Source: Ostrinia nubilalis (lineage: Eukaryota > Arthropoda > Insecta > Lepidoptera > Crambidae). Taken from it: a stretch of DNA of 64,000 nt. The position numbers and the translations under genes were made by a program. The DNA lies in contig NC_087090.1 of the NCBI RefSeq assembly GCF_963855985.1, positions 10,228,501 to 10,292,500 on the forward strand, in the 5' to 3' direction. Below the pieces are notes generated by a model. That model saw nothing but the letters and a program-made list of their open reading frames with translations. It searched no databases and was not told where the DNA came from. Every line of letters starts with the position of its first letter. Position 1 is the first letter of the stretch. Of the stretch, positions 11,973 to 24,300 are shown piece by piece.

Positions 11973-12189
11973 CGGCATCATTTTTTATTTTCTGTAGCTT
12001 TTCGTTATTTGCTTTTTCAAACAAAGCAAACTCCTTAGCGTGCATTGATTTCAAATGATTTATTCATGACGATGTTGTTCGGCCCTTTCGCGAATATGTT
12101 TTGTTACATATTTTACATTGCGATTTCTCCCGTTCGTTGTCCACAGGTTTGAAATACGTCCAAATTTCACTTTGCGTAGGTGTTGGCAT
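11973..12189 (-). pseudogene. BED zinc-finger exon of a hAT transposase, with a stop codon
   Basis: Reading down from ATG at 12189 gives MPTPTQSEIWTYFKP, then CKICNKTYSRKG, one in-frame TGA, and INHLKSMHAKEF. That is the aromatic-plus-C2..H2 layout of a BED finger (Trp/Phe, Cys-x2-Cys, His-x4-His), the DNA-binding N-terminus of many hAT transposases. The exon ends at a good donor, CCG followed by GTAAGTT (donor at 11972). The stop lies between the two Cys and the two His, so the copy is dead. Confidence 0.7.
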
Positions 12190-12641
12190 AGTTCACTTAT
12201 CCAAATAGTAAATAAAACTTTACTTAAGGTTCGTAATACGAATGAAGGTATTACGTATTACGTTAAACAATACAGTTAGTTCAGTTCTTAACAAAAACCA
12301 CAATAAAATCAAACGTACGCTTCAGTTCTTGTCACTTGTCACAACTACTCACTAGTAATTACAACAAAACAATAGCAAGACGCGCCACCGTCACCGATTC
12401 ACTGAGGTCCAAAAACAAAAATCATTGCTTTCCTATTGGTCAATCAACACATTCGGTTGACGCGCGCCACTCGCCGGGACTGCCCCTTTCTTTCTTGTCG
12501 CGACCTGCTACAAATCCGCATCCGCATCAGATCCTCGTCGATTTATGCGGATGCGGATGCGGATGCGAATGTCAAAATCAATGCGAATGTTCCGCATATG
12601 CGGATGCGGATGCGAATATTCGCAACATCCCTAATCTATAC

Positions 12642-13060
12642 TACTGCGCAGTTGAAAATAAATGTATGGTCACCCATTTTATTCAACTACCATCATTAGG
12701 TACACCACATACATCGCGCGCGGGAAACCCGGATGCAGATTGGACTGACCTTTCTAAAAATGTATGGTACTTATGTAGGTAATAATGTGGTAATAAATGT
12801 TAATCGCATAGCTGCATAGCTAGGACTACCTACTAGTTTTTAATTTCTTTGATAAATAAAATACGAGGTGTAACCAAATAATGAAAATGCTCAAATAAAA
12901 TGTTTGTGACCATAAGATAGGTACTTATTTTCAGATAAATTAATTGTGAGTAGGTAGGTAGGTACCTAGTAGTTTTTATTTCTAACATGTCTGTCTACCT
13001 GCACATGATGTTTTATACAAACAGTCAATTTATTTTATTGCCTGATTGACAGTGTTGAAA
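12642..13060. other. 5' flank of the ankyrin gene
   Basis: Ordinary AT-rich sequence with GTAGGTAGGTAGGTACCTA near 12951. No TATA box or initiator could be assigned with confidence. The transcription start of the ankyrin gene should lie here or further upstream. Confidence 0.3.
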
Positions 13061-14244
13061 ATGGACCGTAAAATTATGTGTTGTATTATTAACAACGATG
13101 ACAAAGGTTTTATTGAATTACTGAATTCCGGCCTAGATCCTAATTTTCAAGGTGGATGGCCTATCCGAGTAGCAGCCAGACAAGGCTCATTTTTGATTGT
13201 GAAAGTCTTAGTGCATTACGGTGCTAATCCACATCTATTAAGTGAATCTGGTAAGTGACTTTATTAATAATATAAAGGCACATTATTTTATGAAGGAACT
13301 TTTATAAGAAGTTATTTAAAAATACCAAGCCAAAAATCGATTGCGGCAATTTGGAAAATAATACCTGTTTCCTTGCTTAATTTTTCCCCTAATGCTAATA
13401 ATCTGTTTATCTATTATTAATAAAAAAATGTTATATTCTGCATAAGAAGGAACTTTTGTAAAAATCAATTGAAAATACAAGGGCAATTACCTACATAGGT
13501 GGTACCTACGTGATGGAATTAGGTACAAGTATATTTTACAAGATTTTAATATTATTTGCAGGCGCATCTACTCTACAATTAGCTGTGTATTCAAAAAAAC
13601 ATTGGATTGGCGATGATTGGAATTTTATACTTTCTTGCTGTGATTCTTCACAGCTAGCTGATGGTGCAGCGGTTGCCATAATTTTTCATAATACCACAGC
13701 TTTAGAAAAGATACTAGAGACTGGTCGATGTAATACTAACATTCCTACCTCATTAACAGGTAAGTAACCTATTTATAACTGTTAACCTTTAACCGCATTA
13801 CATTTATGATAATGTACCTATGTAAAAAGACGAGGCTCTCCTTTCTGTTGTTGTTATACTTTTTTTTTCAAGGTAAAACCGTGGAACAGCTTGCTAAGGG
13901 CTACAAGTTAAATCATTTCCTAAATCCATCAAGTGATTCGCGAAATGTGACTCCAACCAATTCACCTGGTGGAGTCAATTCACATCGTCGAACGGTCAGT
14001 AGTTCAAGTCAGTAATAGATAATTTTTATTTTTTTGTAAGGTAGGAAATATAAACAACTATTATTTTCTTTTCTAGGAATCACGAAATTTACTTACACCA
14101 AGACAACAACATATGCAAAGAAACTTGTCTCCGTCAGTGGCCCAATTTTTTAATCAAACCACAAGTCAAACTGCTCTAATATCACCCAGAAATTCACCAA
14201 TAGCAGTGTTATTATCACCAACAAATGAACGCATTTCGACTTAA
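13061..14244 (+). CDS. ankyrin-repeat protein, four exons (225 aa)
   Basis: Exons 13061-13250, 13562-13759, 13873-13994 and 14077-14244 join in phase (190, 198, 122, 168 nt) to 226 codons including TAA. Introns begin GTAAGTG, GTAAGTA and GTCAGTA and end TTTGCAG, TTTCAAG and TTTCTAG. The N-terminal half holds ankyrin-type repeats: GFIELLNSGLDPNFQ, then GWPIRVAARQGSFLIVKVLV with HYGANP, and a third degenerate one around STLQLAVYSKK. The C-terminal ~80 residues are Ser/Thr/Asn/Pro-rich (TPTNSPGG, LISPRNSPIAVLLSPT), probably disordered with proline-directed phosphosites. Ankyrin repeats bind other proteins, so a scaffold or adaptor role is plausible; the partner is unknown and no orthologue name is recognised. 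The second ATG context (GAAAATGG) is good. Reading through the third donor would give an alternative shorter end (TAA at 14013). Confidence 0.75.
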
Positions 14245-15392
14245 AATGTATTTAAGTATTGGACATATTAATAAGTAAGGTGGTTTAGAAAACCGCTTTT
14301 CCCGCTATTAATAACAAATGATGACAAAAATGGTTTAATTTTACCAGATTCAAACGATCACAGGCTTTTTACGCCTTTGACACACAATAAGTTAACTGGG
14401 CTCGGATTTTAATAGTAAAACCACAGAATAATAATAAGTACTACGTACAGAAGTTTTACTTCGCGAAGGTTTTTAAAAAAATGAATGCTCAATGTCATTA
14501 ACAATATGGTGTAATTTAGCCTGTCTCAAGAGTCAAGCACCATTTTGTTGACAAACGTCAGTGATCGGCACTGCGCCGAAGCTATAGGGCTGACTTCGGT
14601 AAAATGATGTGCCAAACTGCGGAAAATGGCGAAGGAAATACATGATTTAGCATGAATGATCATGAATAATATTAACTACTTATTTACCCCTCAGTGTCTT
14701 GAGGCAACTTAAAAAAGTACATTCTGTGTTTTTATTATTATTTAGGCAGTTAAATACTGCACAGTATTTATTACACCATTTTCTTTATTTTCTTCCATCA
14801 TACACAAGAATACGCGTGCGTGAGTCAATGTTCGCTCGTATATATGTGAGGCCTTGTCGAATAGTATCCTGTAGGTGGGCCATCGTGCGTGTTTTGTTTT
14901 CGATGTAAACTCGCGGAGATGAACATGCCTGGTAAAACTTTTATTCGATATTAGGTAGGGATCTACAAACAATCTACTTGTACATACTTAAGACCAGGAA
15001 TAATTAAAAGGTGATTGACAGAAAATGTATTAAATAAATCGAATTAAAATCCAGGTGAAGAACTAACATCGACCTATGTACTCTCAACTTGAGTTATGGC
15101 GTTATAATAAAGGTAATATTTAACTTCTGTAAATGTAATGTAAGTGTATGAAAACTAACTATTTCAGTATCTACTCAGAAAACTTAATTATTTTGTTAAC
15201 ATATTAAGTTATTTATATTTTTGGGTCGGCGTACAAAGGCTAAGCTCTTGAGTTTCTGTAATTTTTTCACTTGTCATCTGAAAGAAATAATTGATTTGAA
15301 AATCAAGTTTGGGTTCGTAAGTATTTGGTCAGAAGTATAAATCGGAAGATTTCACACCCCAACCGCAGATGGCTAATTAAGTACCTGCTAAA
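14245..15392. other. gap between convergent host genes
   Basis: Lies between the 3' end of the ankyrin gene (+) and that of the C18orf63-like gene (-). It should contain both 3' UTRs. No terminal repeats or conserved frame were recognised. Confidence 0.4.
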
Positions 15393-18300
15393 TTACAATT
15401 GACTTGAACACAATATTGACTCTGTCAGTCCGGATAACCTGTTGGAAAGACTGTAGCCGCCTGCGATTGTGGTCTGCCGTCTCGACTGCAAACGCACCAT
15501 GAAAAGACCATGGGACGATAACTTATTAATATGCTTGATTGTAATATTATTAACGATTATAAGTTCAGCTTCAGGGGCCTAATTATGTATTACTTAATAA
15601 TCTTGTACACAATAATTAATATTGATACTTCAATACAAATATTAATATCAAAGGGATTTATTATCCTCATTTTGACACTCACCTGTCCCAAAGAGCCACT
15701 GAATTGTAGTGTAAGAGGAATTCCAAGAAATCGGGGAATTTTATTTTTCAAAGAAGATTGAAATCTCATTAACACTGATTTCTGTAAACAAGTTAATGCA
15801 AATTTAGTTGCAGGAGCAAATAAGTACAATTTAGCAAAAAGTTATGTGGCAGATTACCTATGTAGTATACCTACTTACATTTTTATTTTATTTAGTCGTA
15901 GGCATCAATAAAAAAATAGGAATATTATACATTAAACATAGCATACCTCATCTGATCTTTGCATCGGTGTAACTATTGGAAAATTTCTAATCACACAATG
16001 TTTCGGGTAGCTTAATGGATCTCCGCGCCAGAACCGTATTAAGAGCCATTTCACAAAAATATTCCGCGCGAATTTAGGTAAAAGCTGTCAACGCAACGTC
16101 AAAAGAGTAAAAAGAACGCTGAAATGGACAAAAAAATCTTGAGCCGTGACCGTATTAAGACTTGATTTAAGTTATTAATTTTAAGGTAGAATGAGGTATT
16201 CAAACTTGATAAATTAATTTAAATTTTTAATAGAGTTTATTAAGTCTTTTATATTTCGATTCATAATGAAACACGAATAGGTATAATATGTAAAATATAT
16301 ATTAAGTACAAAATAAAGACAGTCACATAGTGAAAAAAAATCTGCCCCCTTACAGCTCCATCATCGGACCCTGGATACGAAATATTCGTCAAGGCGAATC
16401 ACACAAGCCCAAACTCCATAGGGTTCTATTGTTTTGTTACGGAGGTGGCCATTGCATCTCCTCCAGATCCATTAGGGGCCATCCATAAAGTACGTCACAC
16501 GAATTTCATGATTTTTTGACCCCCCCTCCGTCCTTGTCACAGCTGGTCACATTTCTGAGACACCCCCCTCCCTAGTGTGACGTCACATGTTTTGCAATTT
16601 CACATCGAAAAATTATTAAATTAACAGTAGTTCCGAAATATTAGTTTTATTTCCATTTAAATTAAGTACTTTTTTATGAAATCAACATTATATCAAATAT
16701 TTGAAACAATTGAAATGTGATGTCACGAAACTTAGGACCCCTCCCACCCCTTGTCACACTATGTCACACTTTGTCAACCCCCTCCCCCCCTCTTTACGTG
16801 TGACGTACTTTATGGATGACCCCTTATCAGACAGAGCTAAGAAATAAACAAATAAATATTATTATAAGTAAACAAATAACTAAAATAATTCATCTTACTT
16901 CTTACTAGTCTTACTAATATTATTAATACGAAAGTTTGTGTGGATGTCTGGATGTTTGTTACACTTTCACGCAAAAACTACTGAACAGATTTTGATGAAA
17001 CTTTACAGTACAGTACAGCAGTACTAGGCAGTCTGTGTTCAACTATCACTTGGGTCGGACGTTCCTATCGCAAGACTTTGGTTCACTCAGTTCGGATACG
17101 ACTCTAGTGCTGTGTGTAATTATTTTCGTGAATACACTGAGTTTATTAATTTCTACTAGTGGATTTCATTTTGCCTGAGACCTACGCCATGAACCCTGAA
17201 CCAGAAGACCCTGTCGCCAGCGACAGCGACACTCATCCATCCCTGGCGTCGACCGGAATAACAATGTATAGGCTATAATTTTTGACGATCTGTGACTAAC
17301 TAAATTTCAAGCGGGTGAAGCCGCGGCAATACTACATATTTCATACTAGCTTTTTGCCCGCGACTTCTTCTGCGATGAAGTGGAAAATGGTTCTAATAGA
17401 ATTAAAATATTCTAAGAAAATTAATTTTGTTAAATGATTATATTTTTTGATATAAAATCTACAAATTATTATGTTTAAATATTTGAATACTTACAAAATT
17501 ATGAGATCTTTCTAAAACAAAATTAAAACACTACACCTGCCGCAAATTTCTTTGTAAACAATGTTTTTTTGTTTTTCCTTCAGGTGCTAAAATCACCAGG
17601 CTATTGTGTGCGCATACTCTGGAGTATTCCACATACAACTGGTCGTTAGAGAAGCATAGATTTCCATTAAGTCTACTCCCGCTACCATATGGAACTCCGC
17701 TAAAACTCGTGAGGGCGCCAACACTTGCTTTTGTATCGAAAATCAGTATGAGCAGCTGCGCACACGGTTGCCCGTTGCAGGCTCTATGCAACCACACTAT
17801 TTTAAACCGTGGTCCCTAAGCATGAGATGGGAAACTGCACTCTCTTGAATTCTCTTGAATTTGATGGTGTTAGGGGAATCCTACGAATGAATACATACTT
17901 TCCAACGGAATCTCCTCATCAATATTGCGAAATTGCGAGTTGCAATGCAATGTTACGTTTTCACTTGTTATTTTATTGTAATCTGACCTTGATTTTTCAA
18001 ACACGTGTCAAAATAAAAAAAAAATCAAAAGTACTAAGGAATATTTCATTGATATCAACTTAGAAACAAGCGCAGATCACAGAAACTAAAGGGAAATGTG
18101 ACAAGGGACAAATTGGAACATATTGCTTGTGAAAGCAATGATGACAGTAGTGACGTCATTATGTAAACAGTTTATATTGCTTGCATAGTACTAAAGATTA
18201 TTCGAACGTTGAATACTGATATCGCAGTGGATAATGAGCACATGATTTGATTTCTTTGTGTGTGTGAATTTCTAATACGACACTGAGTTTCGAACTCAGC

Positions 18301-21300
18301 GCATTACTTAGCATCTCTCTATATTTTTATGGAACCAAGTTATCTCCAAAATAACATTCCACACCTTTTTAACCTAGTCAGGTAATAATTTTAATAAAAT
18401 ACGAAGCACGTCATCTATCAATAGGATATATGTATACAGGGTGGCCAAAACAGTGAGGTCTAAAAGAAAAATTTAGATTCCTTACATCAAGGTGTACCTA
18501 AATCACCCCCATGTATGTAATACGATTGTGCTTAGTTTAGGAGATAGAGTTAATTTTGTGATATTTTAAAATTTTGTGACCTAGTAGGCTTTAAACATTT
18601 TTATCTTTTTTTTGGGGTGATTTTTCTCAGATTTCTTTTTTTCGACAGATTTGTCATTAATTGCAGATGTTTGAAAAAAATAATCACCTTCCTATCTTTG
18701 ATTCAAGATACAAAAGTTTTGCTAGAAACATTAAAATTATGCTTTTATCAGAACACTATCAAATTTTCAACTTAAAAGTTTAAGTAAAAAAAAGAACTTC
18801 CATAGGTCCAAAACCATTTTAAAAACTGCGCCGTTTCTTGAACATTCATAATAATACAAAAAAACATGTACTTAATGGGCCACTATTTCCTGTAATCGGT
18901 CCACTAAAGTGGTAAGTCGGAGATTCTGTTACATGTTTTTGACTTTCTTAGAGTGAATTAATATTGGGAATCCTCTAAGTTTACATTACGTAGAACAGAT
19001 TTAGAGCAGTAACTGGATAGAACATGTTTTTATACTCAACAAGGAAGGTCTTGCCCTTCATCACACCTGGTGGAAACTGATGATTAGGCTGAAGGTGGAA
19101 GGGAACTTCAACTACAGAGGAACTATGGCTTCCTACCTCCAAATTCTGGAACACATTGTTATTTTAAGTAAGTTTTAATGAGTATAAACCAAATATCCCT
19201 CCTTCTTCTTCTCACTGTAGTAGGTATTTCAAGGGTAATAGTAAAATGTAACAACTGACTCTGTCTTCAAGTGGTAACAGGTAAGTTTCAGAGGTCCCGG
19301 CTTTGATTCCCAGTGGAGGTGAAATTTTCTGCTCGGTTTGGTTGGCGGTAGGGTTTGATCTAAGTCTGCCTGGCTAGCAGCTCTATTTTCTTAAGTCTGT
19401 CACTATAACAATAATGTTAATAGCATTACTGTATTCCGGAATTTGGAGGTAGGAAGCCATGGTTCCTTAGTAGTTGAAGTTCCCTTCCACCTTCAGCCTA
19501 ATCATCAGTTTCCACCAGGTGTGATGAAGGGCAAGAGCTTCCTCGTTGAGAATAAAAACATGTTCTGTCCAAAAACTGCTCTAAATCTGTTCTACGTAAT
19601 GTAAACTTAGAGGATTCCCAATATTAATTCACTCTAAGAAAGTCAAAAACATGTAACGGAATCTCCGACTTACCACTTTAGTGGACCGATTACAGGAAAT
19701 AGTGGCCCATTAAGTACATGTTTTTTTGTATTGTTATAAATGTTCAGGAAACGGCGCAGTTTTTAAAATGGTTTTGGACCTATGGAAGTTCTTTTTTTTA
19801 CTTAAACTTTTAAGTTGAAAATTTCATAGTGTTCTGATAAAAGCATAATTTTAATGTTTCTAGCAAAACTTTTGTATCTTGAATCAAAGATAGGAAGGTG
19901 ATTATTTTTTTCAAACATCTGCAATAAATAACAAATCTGCAGAAAAAAGAAATCTGAAAAAAGTCAACCCAAAAAAAAGATAAAAATGTTTAAAGCCTAC
20001 TAGGTCACAAAATTTGAAAATATCACAAAATTAACTCTATCTCCTAAACTAAGCACAATCGTATTATATAGGGTAACGGCACCAGTGGTCAGCCAGGAAC
20101 CAGTGATCAGCCTATTGCGTTGTTTATTGGCCATAAATATCGCTGTAATCAAAATAACCAAATCACGTGCACTTAAATAGAAGCTCTGTTTCCTTATTGG
20201 TTCATGCATCACGCGATAGGAGCGGCAGGGGGTCAGGGGAGAGAAGTAAACACGTTCATACAGGTGCTGTCCGCCGACAAGAGCAGAAGTGTCATGTCCG
20301 CCATATTTTTTGTTTCACGTGGTGCTCTTTTGAAATGTGAGAAATAACATATTTTAGTATGAAATGTGATTGTGTTTTATAGATAATAACTTTATACATT
20401 ACTTAGTGCATTTAATTTTATGAAATTTGATAAAAAATATTGTTTTTTTACTTAAAAATTTGAGGGGCTGACCATTGGATACTGATTTTTTATGAAAGAT
20501 CCAATGGACAGCCCCCGGGGCTGATTACTGGGTTTTTCTAATTTATTTTAACAGTAAAAGCAAAACGACCCATTAAAACCGTTAAATTTATATTTACATA
20601 TTTAGTGAGACAAGTATTTCCTAATTGTTAGAAAACCCAGTGGTCAGCCGCATTTCAAAATATTTTTTCAAGCGGCTGACCACTGGGTCTCAATGATCCA
20701 GTATTCAGCCACGATGTTATTGAAATAATATTTTAAGTATAAATGCGAACATATTATATACTAATATCGTTGATTTTTTTTAAAAGAAATATTGCTGTTT
20801 TTATGATAAGTAATAAGAAGTTCCTAGAAAATAAGAAGATACAAAGAGATTGTAATAGTATGTTTAAAATAATATTTGTACAGGGTGGCCCAGAAGAAAG
20901 TTAACTTTTGAAAATTCAAGGAAACGAAAACTGTACGTTTTTATAGAACTTTAACTATTGCAATTCAAAGGAAATTTAATGCAATTTATTTTTAAATTTA
21001 CCTTTGTTAAATTACATCGCCCAGGAGATTTCCTTGACGCTTACAACATTTGATCAACATACATCAAAATCTTGAAATGCGTTCGTTAGAATTACCTCGA
21101 AACCTATTTTCAATTTTTTGCCGAATGCTCAGCTTTAGTTGTTGCGTGGTTGTTGGATTATAAAAGTATACTCTATTCTTTATGTAACACCACAAAAAAG
21201 AATTTTCTGGAGTGAGATCAGGGCTTCCTGGTGGCCAGGAGATGTCAACCCTGCCTGAATTTTTTTTTTGTGGGAACATGTCTCTTACCATCTAAATGCT

Positions 21301-24300
21301 CTCATTTGAAGTGTGACACGTAGTCCTATCTTGATGAAACTAAGTGCTTCGGTCATAGCCTTGCGAATCTTGCAGCTTTGATCTCAAAAAGCTTTTCAGC
21401 CTACCAGTATAGCGCTCTCAAAAATTAATCATCCTTTCAATGCAACAAACCAATTATGCAGGGGTGAAATCTCACTGCCTTTAAGAAGCGCTAATCTCAT
21501 TCCAGTAGACTTCTCTTTGTGGGGTTACCTTATGAGCAGAGTGTACTCTCATAATCCAAAAACTCTGCAGTATTCATTCATCCTGAATCCATTTCGAGGC
21601 AACTCTAACAAAAGTTTTCCAAAATTTTTATGTATGTTGACCGAATGTTGTAAACGTCAAGGGAATCACATGTACAATAAAATTTATAAAAGAAAGTATA
21701 TTTAAAAAAAAATTGCACAAAATTTCCTTTAAATTGCAATAGTTAAAGTTCTACGAAAATTTACAGTTTTCGTTTCCTTGAATTTTCAAAAGTGAATTTT
21801 CTTCTGGGCCACCCTGTATAATGTGCGATATACATTTTTGTGTGCTAAGTGAATCGTTGCTATAAAAATGTGATTAATATCGTTGATTTTGATATAACAT
21901 TGTTTATTTTGATCTCATTATTAGTTATACTTACTATAGGCTGAACACTGGGTTCAACAAGGCTGTTTATTGGTTTTTAGAGGCTGTTCACTGGGACACT
22001 GGGCCATTTTTTGTTTAAAATTAATTATATATTTTACTAAAAGAATTATTGTTTTTGATAAACGTTGATTCGAAACTACAATAAACAATAAATCCATACA
22101 TGTTGTACGTTTTTTTATTCGACGATTGTTGTAGAAATGGCAATTGTCAAAACTTCAAAAAGCTGTTATGAGGCTGACCACTGGTGCCGTTACCCTACAT
22201 GGGGGTGATTTAGGTACACCTTGATATAAGGAATCTAAATTTTTCTTTTAGACCTCACTGTTTTGGCCACCCTGTATTTTAGAAGTTAATAAATTATGCA
22301 TAAAATATAAACACTTTAGAAGTTTAGTTAAATCGTAGAATTTCTGAAAAACAAGTACTAAAATCGCACTGAAAAAAAATGTATTAATATGTTATCTAAT
22401 TTATTTATTAAACGTCGAATTTTATCAAAGATTTTGGACTAAAGTTTTTGAAAATATTTTATAGCCTACATAGAAAACAATTAGGATTCTAAATCGTGAA
22501 AGAATTTTTTTTCGGAGCCTATTGCCTCCAAACAAACAATTAAATCTTTCCTCTTTTATTAGTATAGATTTAACAACAAAGCTTCCCTCTCGAAACAAAA
22601 CGCTTCTTTTTCTTCTTCACGAAACAAAACTCAAAGCGGATAAATAAATAAACAAATCTTTGGGCAATTTCACAGCGCCATCTAGTCCAAAAGTAGGCAA
22701 CCAATATGCTTGTGTTAAGGGTGCTAGCATAATGGATATACTTTTTTATAATTTATTTATTAAATTAAATACATGGTACCTACATATTATACATAGTTAC
22801 ACCCAGATCCGTCAAAGAAATTAAAATTCATCATTTCAATTTCTGCTCGGCCGGCCGACTCGAAACAGCCTCTCGGCATAGTATCAAATGTATTTGGTCG
22901 CCGTACAAATCACCGCTTTACGACACGAACGCACGTAAACGTCACGGCGGGAAAAATGACACAGGTCCTGCCTTGACGGGCGCTCGCGCCATACTAATCG
23001 ATGTCGGCTTGCGCATTGTAATTTATACTGATATTCACATCAATATTTTGACAAAGTGGTTACTAATATTTAAACAATAACTGTAGAAATCAATTCTACA
23101 ATGAATATTCTTTATTTTGGGATACTTTTATTGCAGTTATTGCTGTGTTTTTAAACCAAAAACCACGATCAAAATGTGACGTTAATCTTCAAATTTGCCA
23201 AATTATTTTTAGATTTTACTCAATAATGGTAATGAAATTCAAGAATCTATTTCATTAATGGACTACAAGAATATATGTCCGATGATTACTATATATTTTT
23301 AAGCTTATTATATGAGTATAAATAATAGATACAGGACTTTGAAAATGAGTCTGCGGCAATTTTTCCGTAAAATGGTTGTGCGAGATGGGGCACTGTGAAT
23401 TAAGCAAAAGAGTTTTAGTAAATCCGTTTCATTAATGGTCAACACCAAGGATTGACCTATCTTTCGCAGTTATTAAATAATCTCTGGGTGTTGCTTAAGA
23501 TAGTAATTCATGCTTCCAAAATCTTAGAAATTCGCACGAAAATGTAAAATGGCTCTTAAGTAATAAGATGAGCAGTCTTCTTCTGGTAATCTATATCCAT
23601 GCTTCATTAAATCAAATGTTAGTTATTAATTGACAAGATGTTATAACAGTTTTTTTTTTGTTTAGGCTGGTTTTAGTGTCACGCGGACCGTCCGGTGCGG
23701 ACCCGCTCCGCACGGCCAATCTGTATGAACCAGTGTTGGCAAAAAGTTGTTCTGATTAATGATTAAAAATTAATGATTAAAATCATAATCAATTTTTTTG
23801 ATTATGATTAATTAATCATTAATCAAAAATTTTGATTAAAATTAATTAATCATAATCATTAATGGGTACTCTTCATTTACACTCAAAGGACAATGGGCAA
23901 AATGGTACCCGGCTCCAATAGATATGTGTCTAGTATCGTTTGAAAGGTCTTACCAAGATGAACAACTTTTACTATTACCACCAGCCTCAGATCTGGTTGT
24001 GTACGAAGATATACATACTTTTTTGCAGAATGGTACCCGGCTCCAATAGTTATGTTTGTAGTGTCATTTGAAAGGTCTTACCAAGACGAACAACATTTAC
24101 TATGGCCACCAGCCTCAGATCTGGTTGCGTTCGAAGATAAAGATACTTTTTGTGTAACCTAAGTATCATACAGTATGAAGGGGGACGCGCTCGGGGCAGG
24201 GCACCGACGAGATGGTCGGACGCGGTAAGGAAGACGGTGGGCGGGAGCTTGCATCGTGCGGTCCACACAGCTTATGACCGCAGTCTGTGGAGGAACACGT

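Larger units (their letters stand above)
9815..12633 (-). mobile_element. hAT element with GGATGCGGATGC subterminal repeats
   Basis: Ends TAGGGATGTTGCGGATCC (9815) and ATTCGCAACATCCCTA (ending 12633) are inverted, and ATCTATAC flanks both (9807-9814 and 12634-12641), an 8-bp TSD typical of hAT. Both ends carry strings of GGATGC/GCATCC. A BED zinc-finger exon remnant lies at 11973-12189. Helitron-like (10021-10256) and piggyBac-like (10287-11732) insertions have destroyed it. Confidence 0.85.
20881..21816. mobile_element. mariner-derived fold-back with two opposed transposase 3' ends
   Basis: CAGGGTGGCCCAGAAGAAAG at 20881 is mirrored by CTTCTGGGCCACCCTG ending 21816, flanked by TA. Each half encodes the same part of a mariner/Tc1-type transposase in opposite directions: minus at 21064-21291 and plus at about 21490-21665. 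Confidence 0.72.
20071..22195. mobile_element. TA-flanked element with many GGCTGACCACTGG motifs
   Basis: Ends GGGTAACGGCACCAGTGGTC and its reverse complement, with TA on each side; comparing with the uninterrupted left arm of the host element shows the target was a single TA. Inside, GGCTGACCACTGG and variants recur on both strands (about 20085, 20464, 20510, 20640, 20672, 21940, 21985 and 22172). A mariner-derived fold-back (20881-21816) is inserted in the middle. Confidence 0.72.
18437..22274. mobile_element. large fold-back element, CAGGGTGGCCAAAACAGTG family
   Basis: CAGGGTGGCCAAAACAGTGA at 18437 is mirrored by CACTGTTTTGGCCACCCTG ending at 22274, with TA on both sides. Inverted arms extend about 600 bp (for example ATCACCTTCCTATCTTTGAT against ATCAAAGATAGGAAGGTGAT). 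The arms flank a spacer around 19150-19440. A further element (20071-22195) sits in the right arm. It has no coding frame. Related copies: 44414-46097 and 53395-56850. Confidence 0.8.
16043..23555. mobile_element. 7.5 kb TTAA-flanked composite TIR element inside a coding exon
   Basis: Ends GAGCCATTTCACAAAAATAT (16043) and, inverted, GAGCCATTTTACATTTTCGT (ending 23555) share GAGCCATTT and a GCGAATTT block about 20 bp further in. TTAA is present on both sides (16039-16042 and 23556-23559). TTAA duplication is used by piggyBac, Kolobok and Sola3. Within it are a Harbinger-type MITE, Helitron-like pieces and the 3.8 kb fold-back element at 18437-22274, so the original insert was about 3 kb. No intact transposase is visible. 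Confidence 0.68.

Noticed and set aside
12336..12782. 148-codon open frame with CGCGCGCECQNQCEC-type composition
   Set aside because: It is a reading of the GGATGC subterminal repeats at the end of the hAT element.
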